Source of the DNA: BJGV01 sp964194745 | GTDB taxonomy: Bacteria > Pseudomonadota > Gammaproteobacteria > Burkholderiales > Nitrosomonadaceae | Direction of reading: 5' to 3' | DNA: 64,000 bases | Assembly (NCBI GenBank): GCA_965248035.1 | Contig: OZ252054.1 | Span: 992,001-1,056,000, forward strand | In this document: positions 35,632 to 44,359 of the stretch, in pieces | How positions within the stretch are numbered: position 1 is the first letter of the stretch | Layout of the letters: the number at the start of each line of letters is the position of its first letter | Notes under the pieces: model-generated | Databases searched by the model: none | What the model was told of the DNA's origin: nothing | Seen by the model: only the letters and a program-made list of their open reading frames with translations | Made by a program: the position numbers and the translations under genes

Positions 35632-36591
35632 ATGAAGCCCACCCAAATCGGCTTATTGATACTTAAATTGGTCGTGACAGGTGTTCTGCTTTGGTACGTG
35701 TTATCAAAGGTCGATCTTGCTCCACTCATGACGCGTTTTGAGAGTTTGCACCCCGGATGGGGCGTTGCCGGACTCGCCATCCTTTTGGGCTCGTTGATGC
35801 TGACCATGGTGCGCTGGCATATCGTTAGTAACATGGTTGGTGCAGGTATCGGCTATAGATTGGCTATACGACTGATATTGTTGGGGCAGCTTTTCATTCA
35901 GGTGTTGCCGTCCTCGGTGGGCGGCGACGGTGCGCGCGCCTGGCTACTTTCGCGTGAAGGTATTTCCATCCCTCTGGCTCTAGCAAGTGTGGTTTGCGAT
36001 CGAGTTGCAGGATTAATCATGCTGACCATAATCGTGACAATCACTTTGCCCGTTGTACTCCTGATGGGTGTCACGGCGATCCCAACAACTTGGCCGCTTT
36101 CGATAGGGGCGCTCACAATCGGTGGTTTGTTCCTTTTGTATCGCTGGGGAAGCGCCATCGCGGAATGGCTGTCGGCTAAACCAATGATGCGCCTGGTGGG
36201 CGTTATTGTCCGTAACCTGAGGGTGATCCTATTTTCCCAGCAAAGCGGCTTGCGGATTGCAGCATTGTCTTTGCTGGTGCAAACGCTGATTGTTCTAACC
36301 CTCTATCTCTTTTCGCTGTCGTTGCAAATCGAGCTTGGAACGATACACCTGCTAATGTTTCCTCTCATCTTGCTAGTGTCTTCCATTCCGATTTCATTTG
36401 CAGGATGGGGCCTGCGTGAAAGTGCCATGGTTGTAGGGCTGGGGTTCACTGGTATGCCTGCATCTGAGGCGCTGGCACTCTCGGTAAGCTTTGGCCTTGG
36501 GCAGTTATGCATTGGTTTGCCCGGCTTGGCTATAATCGTGTTATCTAATCCTTGGAAAAGTCGTTCTATTTCTAAGATATGCAAGCCTTGA
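35632..36591 (+). CDS. YbhN/AglD2-type flippase-like membrane protein (LPG synthase TM domain)
   Basis: 319 residues, about eight helices. The motif IQVLPSSVGGDGARAWLLSR in the second cytoplasmic region is the hallmark of the lysylphosphatidylglycerol-synthase TM / UPF0104 family, and AGWGLRESAMVVGLG near the end is conserved too. Members occur with polyprenyl-phosphate sugar genes and are suspected to move or bind such lipids. It starts 60 bp after the reductase and closes the operon. Its job here may be to bring the epimerised lipid-linked sugar to the periplasmic face. Confidence 0.8.
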   Translation: MKPTQIGLLILKLVVTGVLLWYVLSKVDLAPLMTRFESLHPGWGVAGLAILLGSLMLTMVRWHIVSNMVGAGIGYRLAIRLILLGQLFIQVLPSSVGGDGARAWLLSREGISIPLALASVVCDRVAGLIMLTIIVTITLPVVLLMGVTAIPTTWPLSIGALTIGGLFLLYRWGSAIAEWLSAKPMMRLVGVIVRNLRVILFSQQSGLRIAALSLLVQTLIVLTLYLFSLSLQIELGTIHLLMFPLILLVSSIPISFAGWGLRESAMVVGLGFTGMPASEALALSVSFGLGQLCIGLPGLAIIVLSNPWKSRSISKICKP

Positions 36592-36859
36592 AGGAAACGA
36601 CTTACTGATGTAGAAAATGTTGCAAAGCGAATTGTTACAGCAATAATCTTAGGAAAATCGGTTGTGTATGTGCCATCTAAATGGGTCTTAATTATGATGG
36701 CCATACATCACCAGCTTAATTATATATTCAAAAAATTAAATATATAATTTCTTCCTATTTAAAATGCTCCAAAAGAACCTTTGTAATGAGATAGCCAAAT
36801 TATAAGTAACTACCTCAATAAATGCACAAACAAACCACGCAGAAAAAGAATACTGGGAC

Positions 36860-38587
36860 ATGAATTATCCAAAGCTTAAAACCATAATAGAGATCACGGC
36901 TGTTTTTGTTTTTTCTTTCGTGTGTCTATTCTTGACTATGGATCGGGTAATAAATATTTATGACGAAGGAGTTATTCTTACTGGTGCAATGCGTGTTAAC
37001 GCTGGAGATATTCCACACAGAGATTTTTATACCCAGTATGGTCCGGCAGAATTTTACTTATTGTCGTGGCTATTCGATATATTTAGCCAATCAGTTATTG
37101 TTGAAAGAGTATTTGATTTAGTTATACGCGCGGGAATAGTAACCATCGTATATGCATCACTTACTTTGTATTGTAGAAAAACGATTGCGCTGTTTGCGAC
37201 AGTCATTTGTGCTCTTTCGCTTTGTTTTGTCGGCAATCACGGATACCCAGTATACCCTGCTTTATTATTAACGATCGGCAGTTCAATGATTCTGCTGCAG
37301 ATGTTTGCGCGCAACACTTCTGTTTTGTATCCACTTATTGCAGGGTTACTAACGGGATTGGCAGCTCTATTCAGGTACGACATTGGTTTTTTCGCATTTA
37401 TTGTACATATCTTCGCCGCAATTCTAATCCTTTCACAATCTAAGTATGGCCAAAATAACAAAGTCCGTTATATCTTTCACAAGTTGCTGCCCTACGTTCT
37501 AGCATCTGGGTTTCCCGTTGTGGCAATGTTAATTTGGTACGGATTCAATGGAGTACTCTACTCGTTTTTCCATGACGTTATTTCATTTCCTAGTGAAAAC
37601 TATAACCGCATACGAGGCCTACCATTCCCATGGAGTCTTAAAATATTTATACGTCCGACACTGTGGGTGATATATCTTCCAATAGTTATTGTTTGTTTCT
37701 CGTTTCTTAGTTTCCTCAAGAGAGACTTTCTACTATCTAAGTCTTATCCTCATTCACCTATAAGCGATGTTTTTTCTCGTACTAATGGGATTGAATTCCT
37801 GATAGTTTTCTCACTACTGACCATAATGTTTTATCTAAAAGGTGTTGTGCGCGTGACTCTGCCACAGCTGCAATTTGCATTAATACTTTCAATGATGATT
37901 CTTGCATTGCTGATGGAAATATCTATAACTAATACAAGGTGGTTTAAAGTCATGCTGGTAACATTAGCTGTGATCTCTTGTGTCTCAGCACTAACCACTA
38001 GTTATCAAAAAGCATCAATGGGTAAATTCAATTTTATTAAAGTCTACACTCCGGGCAATATAAATAAAATAAATAAAACCAACTTTGTACTCTCTGCTGT
38101 ACCTGAATTCTACAAACTCTTATCAAGCTCCGGCATATCTAGAATAGAGGTTGATTCTGTTGGCTCACCTGTCAGTAGAAAAACATCGGCATTTTTTGTG
38201 GACCCGGATCGGGAAGCTGCAATTCGGTTTATTGTGCAGAATACTTCTCCGGATGAACGTATTTTTATTGGACTGTCTAGACACGATATAGTTTTTTGGA
38301 ACGATGTTTCCAGCTACTTTCAAGCAAATCGTTTACCCGCAACAAAATGGCATCATTTTGACCCTGGACTTCAAACTAGTGCCAAGATTCAGTCTGAAAT
38401 AATTGATGATCTGGAACGGAACAAACCTGGCTATATTTGGCTGGAATCAACGTGGGAAAATCATAGCGAGCCCAATGAGAGCGTTATTAGCAGTGGAGTA
38501 ACAATCCTTGATGAATATATCCGTGGCAAATATAAATTAGAGCAAAGCTTTGGACAAATATCGGTGTGGCAACGTAGGATAATGTAA
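36860..38587 (+). CDS. GT-C type membrane glycosyltransferase, copy 2 of 3 (575 residues)
   Basis: Same as the gene at 26490 apart from Thr at about residue 113 and the variable patch near 394-411, where it has VYTPGNINKINKTNFVLSA in place of the longer copy-1 sequence. The patch lies at the junction of the last helix and the periplasmic domain. The remaining sequence is intact, so both copies may be expressed. A hairpin follows the stop at 38614-38638. The extreme identity with copy 1 speaks for recent duplication or gene conversion. Confidence 0.7.
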   Translation: MNYPKLKTIIEITAVFVFSFVCLFLTMDRVINIYDEGVILTGAMRVNAGDIPHRDFYTQYGPAEFYLLSWLFDIFSQSVIVERVFDLVIRAGIVTIVYASLTLYCRKTIALFATVICALSLCFVGNHGYPVYPALLLTIGSSMILLQMFARNTSVLYPLIAGLLTGLAALFRYDIGFFAFIVHIFAAILILSQSKYGQNNKVRYIFHKLLPYVLASGFPVVAMLIWYGFNGVLYSFFHDVISFPSENYNRIRGLPFPWSLKIFIRPTLWVIYLPIVIVCFSFLSFLKRDFLLSKSYPHSPISDVFSRTNGIEFLIVFSLLTIMFYLKGVVRVTLPQLQFALILSMMILALLMEISITNTRWFKVMLVTLAVISCVSALTTSYQKASMGKFNFIKVYTPGNINKINKTNFVLSAVPEFYKLLSSSGISRIEVDSVGSPVSRKTSAFFVDPDREAAIRFIVQNTSPDERIFIGLSRHDIVFWNDVSSYFQANRLPATKWHHFDPGLQTSAKIQSEIIDDLERNKPGYIWLESTWENHSEPNESVISSGVTILDEYIRGKYKLEQSFGQISVWQRRIM

Positions 38588-38907
38588 TATTCATTACAAA
38601 ATGATTAAAAGATGGGCGGTTTTTTCAAGAAACCACCCTATTGATTTATAGGGATTTGTCTGCTCATCATACGGGACAAATAATAGACTTATCTGCGTTT
38701 AGGTCTATAAATGACGAATGAACTCCCTAGGGTGTCTAAATCGGTAGAATAGGCTGTGGCCTTCATTTAGCAGCTTTGTTGATAAGGGCATAACTGGAGA
38801 CAAATGGTGGAACAATCACCCAATTATGGAATTAGAAAGTAATGCCAAGCACTCGATCAGGTATCAACCCATTTACTAGATAAGATGGATAAAAGACCAA
38901 TAGATCC

Positions 38908-39393
38908 ATGATTAGAATCTACCAGTTTATGTTAGCCGTTCTCTTGTGCGTAGCCATCTTTATTTTCTTTGTGGCCGCATCAGGTCGTCAAGAATGGACA
39001 AAAGTTGATACTAAAAATGCCACCTCATCCGTTTATTATCTTTCTAGCTCTCTTTTAGGGTCAAAAAAATGGAAGCTTCTGTGGCTTAATGTAATTTATG
39101 ATAAGGAAATGTTAGCTAGGGTGCTTGATAACAACAAAGAGCACATCGATGCATATTCACATACCTTTCTGAAAGTTTACATAAACTGCGTAAATTCGAG
39201 TTATACGCTTTTCCAAGAGTATAATTATAGTATTAATGGCGGTTCCCTAGGCGGTAGTTCGGATTTTCTGAAACCATTGCAATATACAAAGATCCTTCCA
39301 GGGACAGACGAAAATGTATGGAAAAATTTTGCTTGCAACACTGGGCCATTAGAGCAATTTGTAATTACCCTGAAAACTATTATAGCTAAATAG
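38908..39393 (+). CDS. Small membrane-anchored adhesin-E-like protein, copy 2
   Basis: 161 residues, identical to the product of 28580-29065: signal anchor IYQFMLAVLLCVAIFIFFVA, a central YINCVNSSY and the final VWKNFACNTG. It follows GT-C copy 2 with the same 320-bp spacing. The identity includes the intergenic DNA, so there has been no time for divergence. Confidence 0.5.
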   Translation: MIRIYQFMLAVLLCVAIFIFFVAASGRQEWTKVDTKNATSSVYYLSSSLLGSKKWKLLWLNVIYDKEMLARVLDNNKEHIDAYSHTFLKVYINCVNSSYTLFQEYNYSINGGSLGGSSDFLKPLQYTKILPGTDENVWKNFACNTGPLEQFVITLKTIIAK

Positions 39394-39394
39394 A

Positions 39395-39568
39395 GATAGT
39401 ATTCATGGCGATTCCCTCGGCTGTGGTTCGGACTTTCTGGAACCACGACAATATACAAAGATCCTTCCAGGGACAGACGAAAATGTATGGAAAAATTTTG
39501 CTAGTAAAACTAGTCGCTTAGAGCAAATTATAATCACACTGAAAACCACTATGTTTTACCATGAATGA
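39395..39568 (+). pseudogene. 3' part of another adhesin-E-like gene
   Basis: One frame gives GDSLGCGSDFLEPRQYTKIL, PGTDENVWKNFASKTSRLEQ and IIITLKTTMF before a stop at 39568, matching the second half of the adhesin-like genes. There is no 5' half. It separates module copy 2 from copy 3, so copy 3 probably arose by a recombination that removed the rest of a fourth unit. Confidence 0.65.
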
Positions 39569-39656
39569 ATATCTATATCTTTCTGGACCTAATCGACTGG
39601 GTAGTCTTCCTGCCAGCTGCCCATGATTATTAGATTCTGGAACAGCTGGCCGGAGT

Positions 39657-41375
39657 ATGAATTATCCAAAGCTTAAAACCATAATAGAGATCACGGCTGT
39701 TTTTGTTTTTTCTTTCGTGTGTCTATTCTTGACTATGGATCGGGTAATAAATATTTATGACGAAGGAGTTATTCTTACTGGTGCAATGCGTGTTAACGCT
39801 GGAGATATTCCACACAGAGATTTTTATACCCAGTATGGTCCGGCAGAATTTTACTTATTGTCGTGGCTATTCGATATATTTAGCCAATCAGTTATTGTTG
39901 AAAGAGTATTTGATTTAGTTATACGCGCGGGAATAGTAACCATCGTATATGCATCACTTACTTTGTATTGTAGAAAAACGATTGCGCTGTTTGCGGCAGT
40001 CATTTGTGCTCTTTCGCTTTGTTTTGTCGGCAATCACGGATACCCAGTATACCCTGCTTTATTATTAACGATCGGCAGTTCAATGATTCTGCTGCAGATG
40101 TTTGCGCGCAACACTTCTGTTTTGTATCCACTTATTGCAGGGTTACTAACGGGATTGGCAGCTCTATTCAGGTACGACATTGGTTTTTTCGCATTTATTG
40201 TACATATCTTCGCCGCAATTCTAATCCTTTCACAATCTAAGTATGGCCAAAATAACAAAGTCCGTTATATCTTTCACAAGTTGCTGCCCTACGTTCTAGC
40301 ATCTGGGTTTCCCGTTGTGGCAATGTTAATTTGGTACGGATTCAATGGAGTACTCTACTCGTTTTTCCATGACGTTATTTCATTTACTAGTGAAAACTAT
40401 AACCGCACAAGAGGCCTGTCATTCCCGGGGTTTTCCTATACGATTTCACATCCGATAATGTGGATTATATATCTTCCAATAATTATTGCTTGTTTCGCGC
40501 TTCTTAGTTTCCTCAAGAGAGACTTTCTACTATCTAAGTCTTATCCTCATTCACCTATAAGCGATGTTTTTTCTCGTACTAATGGGATTGAATTCCTGAT
40601 AGTTTTCTCACTACTGACCATAATGTTTTATCTAAAAGGTGTTGTGCGTGTAAGTCCAGAACAGATGCAACTTGCATTAATACCTTCAATGATGATTCTT
40701 GCATTGCTGATGGAAATATCTATAACTAATACAAGGTGGTTTAGAATCATGCTGGTAGCATTAGCTACAATCACTTGTATTTCATCATGGAATGCTGGAT
40801 ATAAAATAGTAATTATACAAAGCAGCAGTTTTTTTAAAACTAAAACCGAAAGGACAAGCCATAGAAACAATCTTGTAATCTCTGCTGTACCTGAATTCTA
40901 CAAACTCATATCAAGTTCTAGTATGTCTCAAATAGATAATGATTCTGTTGGCTCACCTGCCAGTCGAAAAACATCGGCATTTTTTGTGGACCCGGATCGG
41001 GAAGCTGCAATTCGGTTAATTGTGCGGAATACTTCTCCCGATGAACGTATTTTTATTGGACTGACTAGACACGATAAAATTTTTGTGAACGATGTTTCCA
41101 GCTACTTTCAAGCAAATCGTTTACCCGCAACAAAATGGCATCATTTTGACCCTGGACTTCAAACTAGTTCCAAGATTCAGTCTGAAATAATTAATGATCT
41201 GGAACGGAACAAACCTGGCTATATTTGGCTGGAATCAACGTGGGAAAATCATAGCGAATCAAATGAGAGAGCTAATAGTAGTGGAATAACAATCCTTGAT
41301 GAATATATCCGTGGCAAATATAAATTAGATCGAAACTTTGGACAAATATCAGTGTGGCGACTCAGGAATTTCTGA
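39657..41375 (+). CDS. GT-C type membrane glycosyltransferase, copy 3 of 3 (572 residues), mosaic
   Basis: The first 240 or so residues match copies 1 and 2 exactly, starting at the very ATG. Then blocks alternate: a changed patch (SFTSENYNRTRGLSFPGFSY), an identical block (LSFLKRDFLLSKSYPHSPIS), then changes at VSPEQMQLALIPSMM and a quite different linker (YKIVIIQSSSFFKTKTERTS) before a well-conserved C-terminal domain. The mosaic pattern indicates gene conversion among copies. The stop is followed within 20 bp by the partner gene. Confidence 0.7.
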   Translation: MNYPKLKTIIEITAVFVFSFVCLFLTMDRVINIYDEGVILTGAMRVNAGDIPHRDFYTQYGPAEFYLLSWLFDIFSQSVIVERVFDLVIRAGIVTIVYASLTLYCRKTIALFAAVICALSLCFVGNHGYPVYPALLLTIGSSMILLQMFARNTSVLYPLIAGLLTGLAALFRYDIGFFAFIVHIFAAILILSQSKYGQNNKVRYIFHKLLPYVLASGFPVVAMLIWYGFNGVLYSFFHDVISFTSENYNRTRGLSFPGFSYTISHPIMWIIYLPIIIACFALLSFLKRDFLLSKSYPHSPISDVFSRTNGIEFLIVFSLLTIMFYLKGVVRVSPEQMQLALIPSMMILALLMEISITNTRWFRIMLVALATITCISSWNAGYKIVIIQSSSFFKTKTERTSHRNNLVISAVPEFYKLISSSSMSQIDNDSVGSPASRKTSAFFVDPDREAAIRLIVRNTSPDERIFIGLTRHDKIFVNDVSSYFQANRLPATKWHHFDPGLQTSSKIQSEIINDLERNKPGYIWLESTWENHSESNERANSSGITILDEYIRGKYKLDRNFGQISVWRLRNF

Positions 41376-41394
41376 ATACCTCGAAATTATAACG

Positions 41395-41886
41395 GTGAAC
41401 AAATTATCTACGATTGTGCTAATAGTTCTATTGTGTAGTGTTGCGCTTCTTTTCTTTGTGGCCGCATCAGATCCAGAGTGGATACAGGTTGATGCTAAGA
41501 GTAAAAATTCTTCTGTTCATTCTTACCTCCCAAGTAGCCTTAAAGGATCAAAACGAATAAGGTATCTATGGCTTAAAGTAATTTACAATGATGAGTCATT
41601 GGACAAGGTGTTTGATCACAACAAAATTTACATCAATGCGTATTCACATACATTTCTGAGAGTGATCATAGATTGTACGAAGAATAGTTACGCTCCTTTA
41701 GAAGAACACAATAAAAGCGCTAAGGGTTACACATTGGCCTCTTTGGAATTACTAGAGCCACGACAGTTTACAAAGATTCTTCCACAAACAGCTGAGGATA
41801 GCTGGAAGAATTTTGCTTGCACAAATAATCACGCAGAACGAATGGTGATTATCCTGAAAACTTTGTTTAAGAATATTTATCAGTGA
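41395..41886 (+). CDS. Small membrane-anchored adhesin-E-like protein, copy 3 (diverged)
   Basis: 163 residues from a GTG at 41395, chosen because the product then aligns with the 161-residue copies; an upstream ATG at 41338 lies inside the GT-C gene. Signal anchor LSTIVLIVLLCSVALLFFVA, then DPEWIQVDAK, VIIDCTKNSY and SWKNFACTNN. About half the residues match copies 1 and 2, so this gene is old whereas the start of its GT-C neighbour has been homogenised. Role unknown; the Cys pair and the secreted EW-start resemble adhesin-E domains. Confidence 0.5.
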   Translation: MNKLSTIVLIVLLCSVALLFFVAASDPEWIQVDAKSKNSSVHSYLPSSLKGSKRIRYLWLKVIYNDESLDKVFDHNKIYINAYSHTFLRVIIDCTKNSYAPLEEHNKSAKGYTLASLELLEPRQFTKILPQTAEDSWKNFACTNNHAERMVIILKTLFKNIYQ

Positions 41887-42357
41887 CATTTGGAGGTAAT
41901 ATAAAATGGCACAAGAAAAGGAACTAGCTTCGTAACAATGTAGACTCCACATGTATGATCTTCAACGTTACTAAAACTAACACTGTTCCGTATCTGACTC
42001 ACATTATACTGTGGCAAATTCGTGCCATATCTGAATATAGAACACATTAACTTAGACGCAGTTGAAACTGGTTCTAAAAATGGCAGGTGCTGTGAGAAGT
42101 GGGATTTTCTATTTCCATCCGATAGGACTAATTCGGGCAATTTAGTGAGTGACTGGAATGTACAAAAACCGGACATTCAAGGTCCAAGGTACTGTTTGGA
42201 TCAGATGAAAGAAGCAAAATGCATCTTGTTTGTATTACAGTTCACATGTTAATAGAGAAATTTTGGTGTATCTTTTGATTAAATACTTATCTTTATATCC
42301 GTAGTCACCTGTTGTTGCATTACTTTGGTAGTTGTTCTATCGAATCGATACTCTCTG
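41887..42357. other. 471-bp gap between module copy 3 and wzx, convergent genes
   Basis: No convincing gene. A half-copy of the palindromic repeat arm (CCGGACATTC) occurs near 42168. The last 60 bp before the wzx stop are similar to 29205-29268, which shows that the ancestral arrangement was GT-C, adhesin-like, wzx at more than one place. Confidence 0.5.
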
Positions 42358-43881
42358 CTAGCTTGACTTTCTCCTATCATTAGCTTTTAACAACTGTATA
42401 AACTGCATATTTAGATGCCCCGTTGCCCATGCAGAAGTGACAAAAGAAAAGGCGAATGTACTAAGCATTCCTAGTAACATAATAATTTTGGATGAGTCCG
42501 CTGGTAAAATCTCGTGAGCAATCCATCCAATGGCGGTGACTATTAAGATCGGCAGGAATACATCCCGACTATACCATTTGCTCATCTCCCCTTTGAGCAA
42601 TCGTCGATGCATGATTGGCACTTCAAAAATTAAATATGCCAGGTTAAGAATGATCCACACCCAGGCTGCGCCGAGGCCTTGGTACATTTGCACCATCCAC
42701 ACCATTAACGGAACTAGAAAAATTATAGCAACGACATTTTTATAAATCGCTAATTTGGTCCACCCATAGGCAAGCTGTAACGCAAAAGGCAATATCATAA
42801 GAGCGTTAAGGGCCGTGCCAATTATTAGTAATGTCAGGATTTGGTGACTATTTTGTGCTGCCATTGTGTCCCCTAGCCAAAGAACAAGAATTTCTTTTGC
42901 AAAAACGGCGATAGTTATGGCCACTGGGAGCACGAAAACCGACATAAGCTGGCAACTTTTATGATACAACGCGATGAGATTGCTTTCCTCTGCTGAAGCG
43001 ACAAGCTGGGTAAATTTGGGAAAGAGTGCGGAAAAAATGGGAATCACAATACCGCGGGCTGTATTTGCTACAGATAATGCCAACATGTAATAACCGAACA
43101 TCTCTAGCGTAAGCATTTTACTGAGGATTATCTTATCAAGCTGGGTCAACACAAGGACCACCAACGAAATACCCATCATTCCTGATGCAAATCGCCAATT
43201 CTTGACTAATAACCATTTATCAAACCTACTCCGGTGCCCAGACTTGGGTAGCGCTTTCCAAAGCCGAACTGCCAGTACAATTGTCGTAAGCAACGCAACA
43301 AAAGACTGCCAAAGGAAGAATGATAATATCGAGGGCGAGATAAATAATAGTACGAGTACGGCCCCAACATGTTGCACCGTTACCGACACGGATTTAATTA
43401 CGTTAAGTCCAACCTGCCGCTGGAGCCCCTTTAATCCACCGGAATAAATTGCGTTCGGCCATTGAGCTGCCAGCAACATTCCCATGATAAGTAATACTTG
43501 CTCAATCGTTTCACTACTAATGCTAGTTGAATTAATCCAATATTTGGCGATTAAGGGCGCCAGGATTATCACGATAATCCCAATCACGATACCGATTCCC
43601 CAGTACACCGCCTCAAATGTCCGCACCAGATTTCGTGATTCCTGTGCAGAATTTTCTGCTACGGATAATCTCGACAATTCACGATTCAAAGTTGTACTAA
43701 GTCCCATGTCCAATAGATCAAATAAGGCGCTTAAAGACAGGAAGATGCCAATGAGGCCAAATACTTCTACCCCCATAAGCTGGATATAGATCGGAACGAA
43801 GGCTAGACCGAAAATGCCCTTCCATGCCTTGCCGGCAAAGTTGGCAATAATGTTGTGAAATACCGACGGAGTTGCTTTCAT
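42358..43881 (-). CDS. Wzx-type polysaccharide flippase (MATE/MOP superfamily)
   Basis: About 507 residues from ATG at 43881 (starting MKATPSVFHNIIANFAGKAW), which fits the family; an upstream start at 43986 would add 35 unlikely residues. Twelve to fourteen helices with the PST/Wzx pattern: FGLAFVPIYIQLMGVEVFGL, LFDLLDMGLSTTLNRELSR and GYYMLALSVANTARGIVIPI. It moves undecaprenyl-pyrophosphate-linked repeat units across the inner membrane. Upstream DNA including the first 55 bp of the gene is duplicated at 45993-46144. A 3' remnant of a second copy lies at 29268-29362. Confidence 0.85.
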   Translation of the reverse strand: MKATPSVFHNIIANFAGKAWKGIFGLAFVPIYIQLMGVEVFGLIGIFLSLSALFDLLDMGLSTTLNRELSRLSVAENSAQESRNLVRTFEAVYWGIGIVIGIIVIILAPLIAKYWINSTSISSETIEQVLLIMGMLLAAQWPNAIYSGGLKGLQRQVGLNVIKSVSVTVQHVGAVLVLLFISPSILSFFLWQSFVALLTTIVLAVRLWKALPKSGHRSRFDKWLLVKNWRFASGMMGISLVVLVLTQLDKIILSKMLTLEMFGYYMLALSVANTARGIVIPIFSALFPKFTQLVASAEESNLIALYHKSCQLMSVFVLPVAITIAVFAKEILVLWLGDTMAAQNSHQILTLLIIGTALNALMILPFALQLAYGWTKLAIYKNVVAIIFLVPLMVWMVQMYQGLGAAWVWIILNLAYLIFEVPIMHRRLLKGEMSKWYSRDVFLPILIVTAIGWIAHEILPADSSKIIMLLGMLSTFAFSFVTSAWATGHLNMQFIQLLKANDRRKSS

Positions 43882-43977
43882 GTGTCGCCTAACTGGTCCA
43901 GAGACTTGCTGGAACCTTTTATGAAAGAGACCACTTAAGACATCCCAACATAACAATTGATGGGAATGTTGAAACAG
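43826..43977. repeat. 152-bp direct repeat at the 5' end of wzx, copy A (copy B at 45993-46144)
   Basis: Both copies are 152 bp and differ at only about ten positions. Copy A includes the wzx start codon; copy B is fused to a truncated methyltransferase gene. The shared end GAATGTTGAAACAG also occurs near 32161. Confidence 0.85.
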
Positions 43978-43989
43978 ACAAAACATATC

Positions 43990-44355
43990 ACATTAATCAG
44001 ATAACCAATAACAAACTGCTCCCTGCCGTTTACGTGGGACGTTGAATGTCTGCTTTGGGTTGACGGGGAACAGAACCAGATATTTGCATTATCAATAATA
44101 ATTGAAGCGTTGATTATCGGTAAAGGTTCATTATTTTTACTTCGATTAACTGTACTTGATTGATTACCCTCTGTAGTTACTTTAATTCGATTACCAACAA
44201 ACATAACGCTTTTATCAAATTCAATTATAGATTCTGGAAAAAATGGCTTTTTAGAGTACACAGCGATTCCTGCCCAATTTTTTCTATCATACTTTCTGAA
44301 ACGAAAACTGAATACGCATCTTTTGAAGCAATGGCAATATCCGATTCTTGAATCT
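43990..44355 (-). pseudogene. 3' remnant of a CotH/beta-helix gene plus its downstream DNA
   Basis: The minus strand reads YSKKPFFPESIIEFDKSVMF then VGNRIKVTTEGNQSSTV, nearly the same as the last residues of the protein at 16814. The following 150 bp also match 16640-16810. The rest of the gene is missing; upstream it runs into the tail of the GT2 gene. So a copy of the CotH-type locus end was moved between wzx and the GT2. Confidence 0.75.
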
Positions 44356-44359
44356 TAGA

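Larger units (their letters stand above)
36795..39500 (+). repeat. 2.7-kb module, copy 2
   Basis: See copy 1 at 26425-29172. The copies are in the same orientation, about 10.3 kb apart, with the IS1595 transposon and the DprE-like operon between them. Recombination between them would delete both. Confidence 0.9.

Noticed and set aside
41338..41394. ATG at 41338 as the start of the third adhesin-like gene
   Set aside because: It lies inside the GT-C gene and adds 19 residues not found in the other copies; the GTG at 41395 gives the same length and signal anchor as its relatives.
43882..43986. Upstream start of wzx at 43986
   Set aside because: The additional 35 residues are rich in His, Cys and Arg and come from the repeated intergenic DNA; the family starts at the ATG at 43881.
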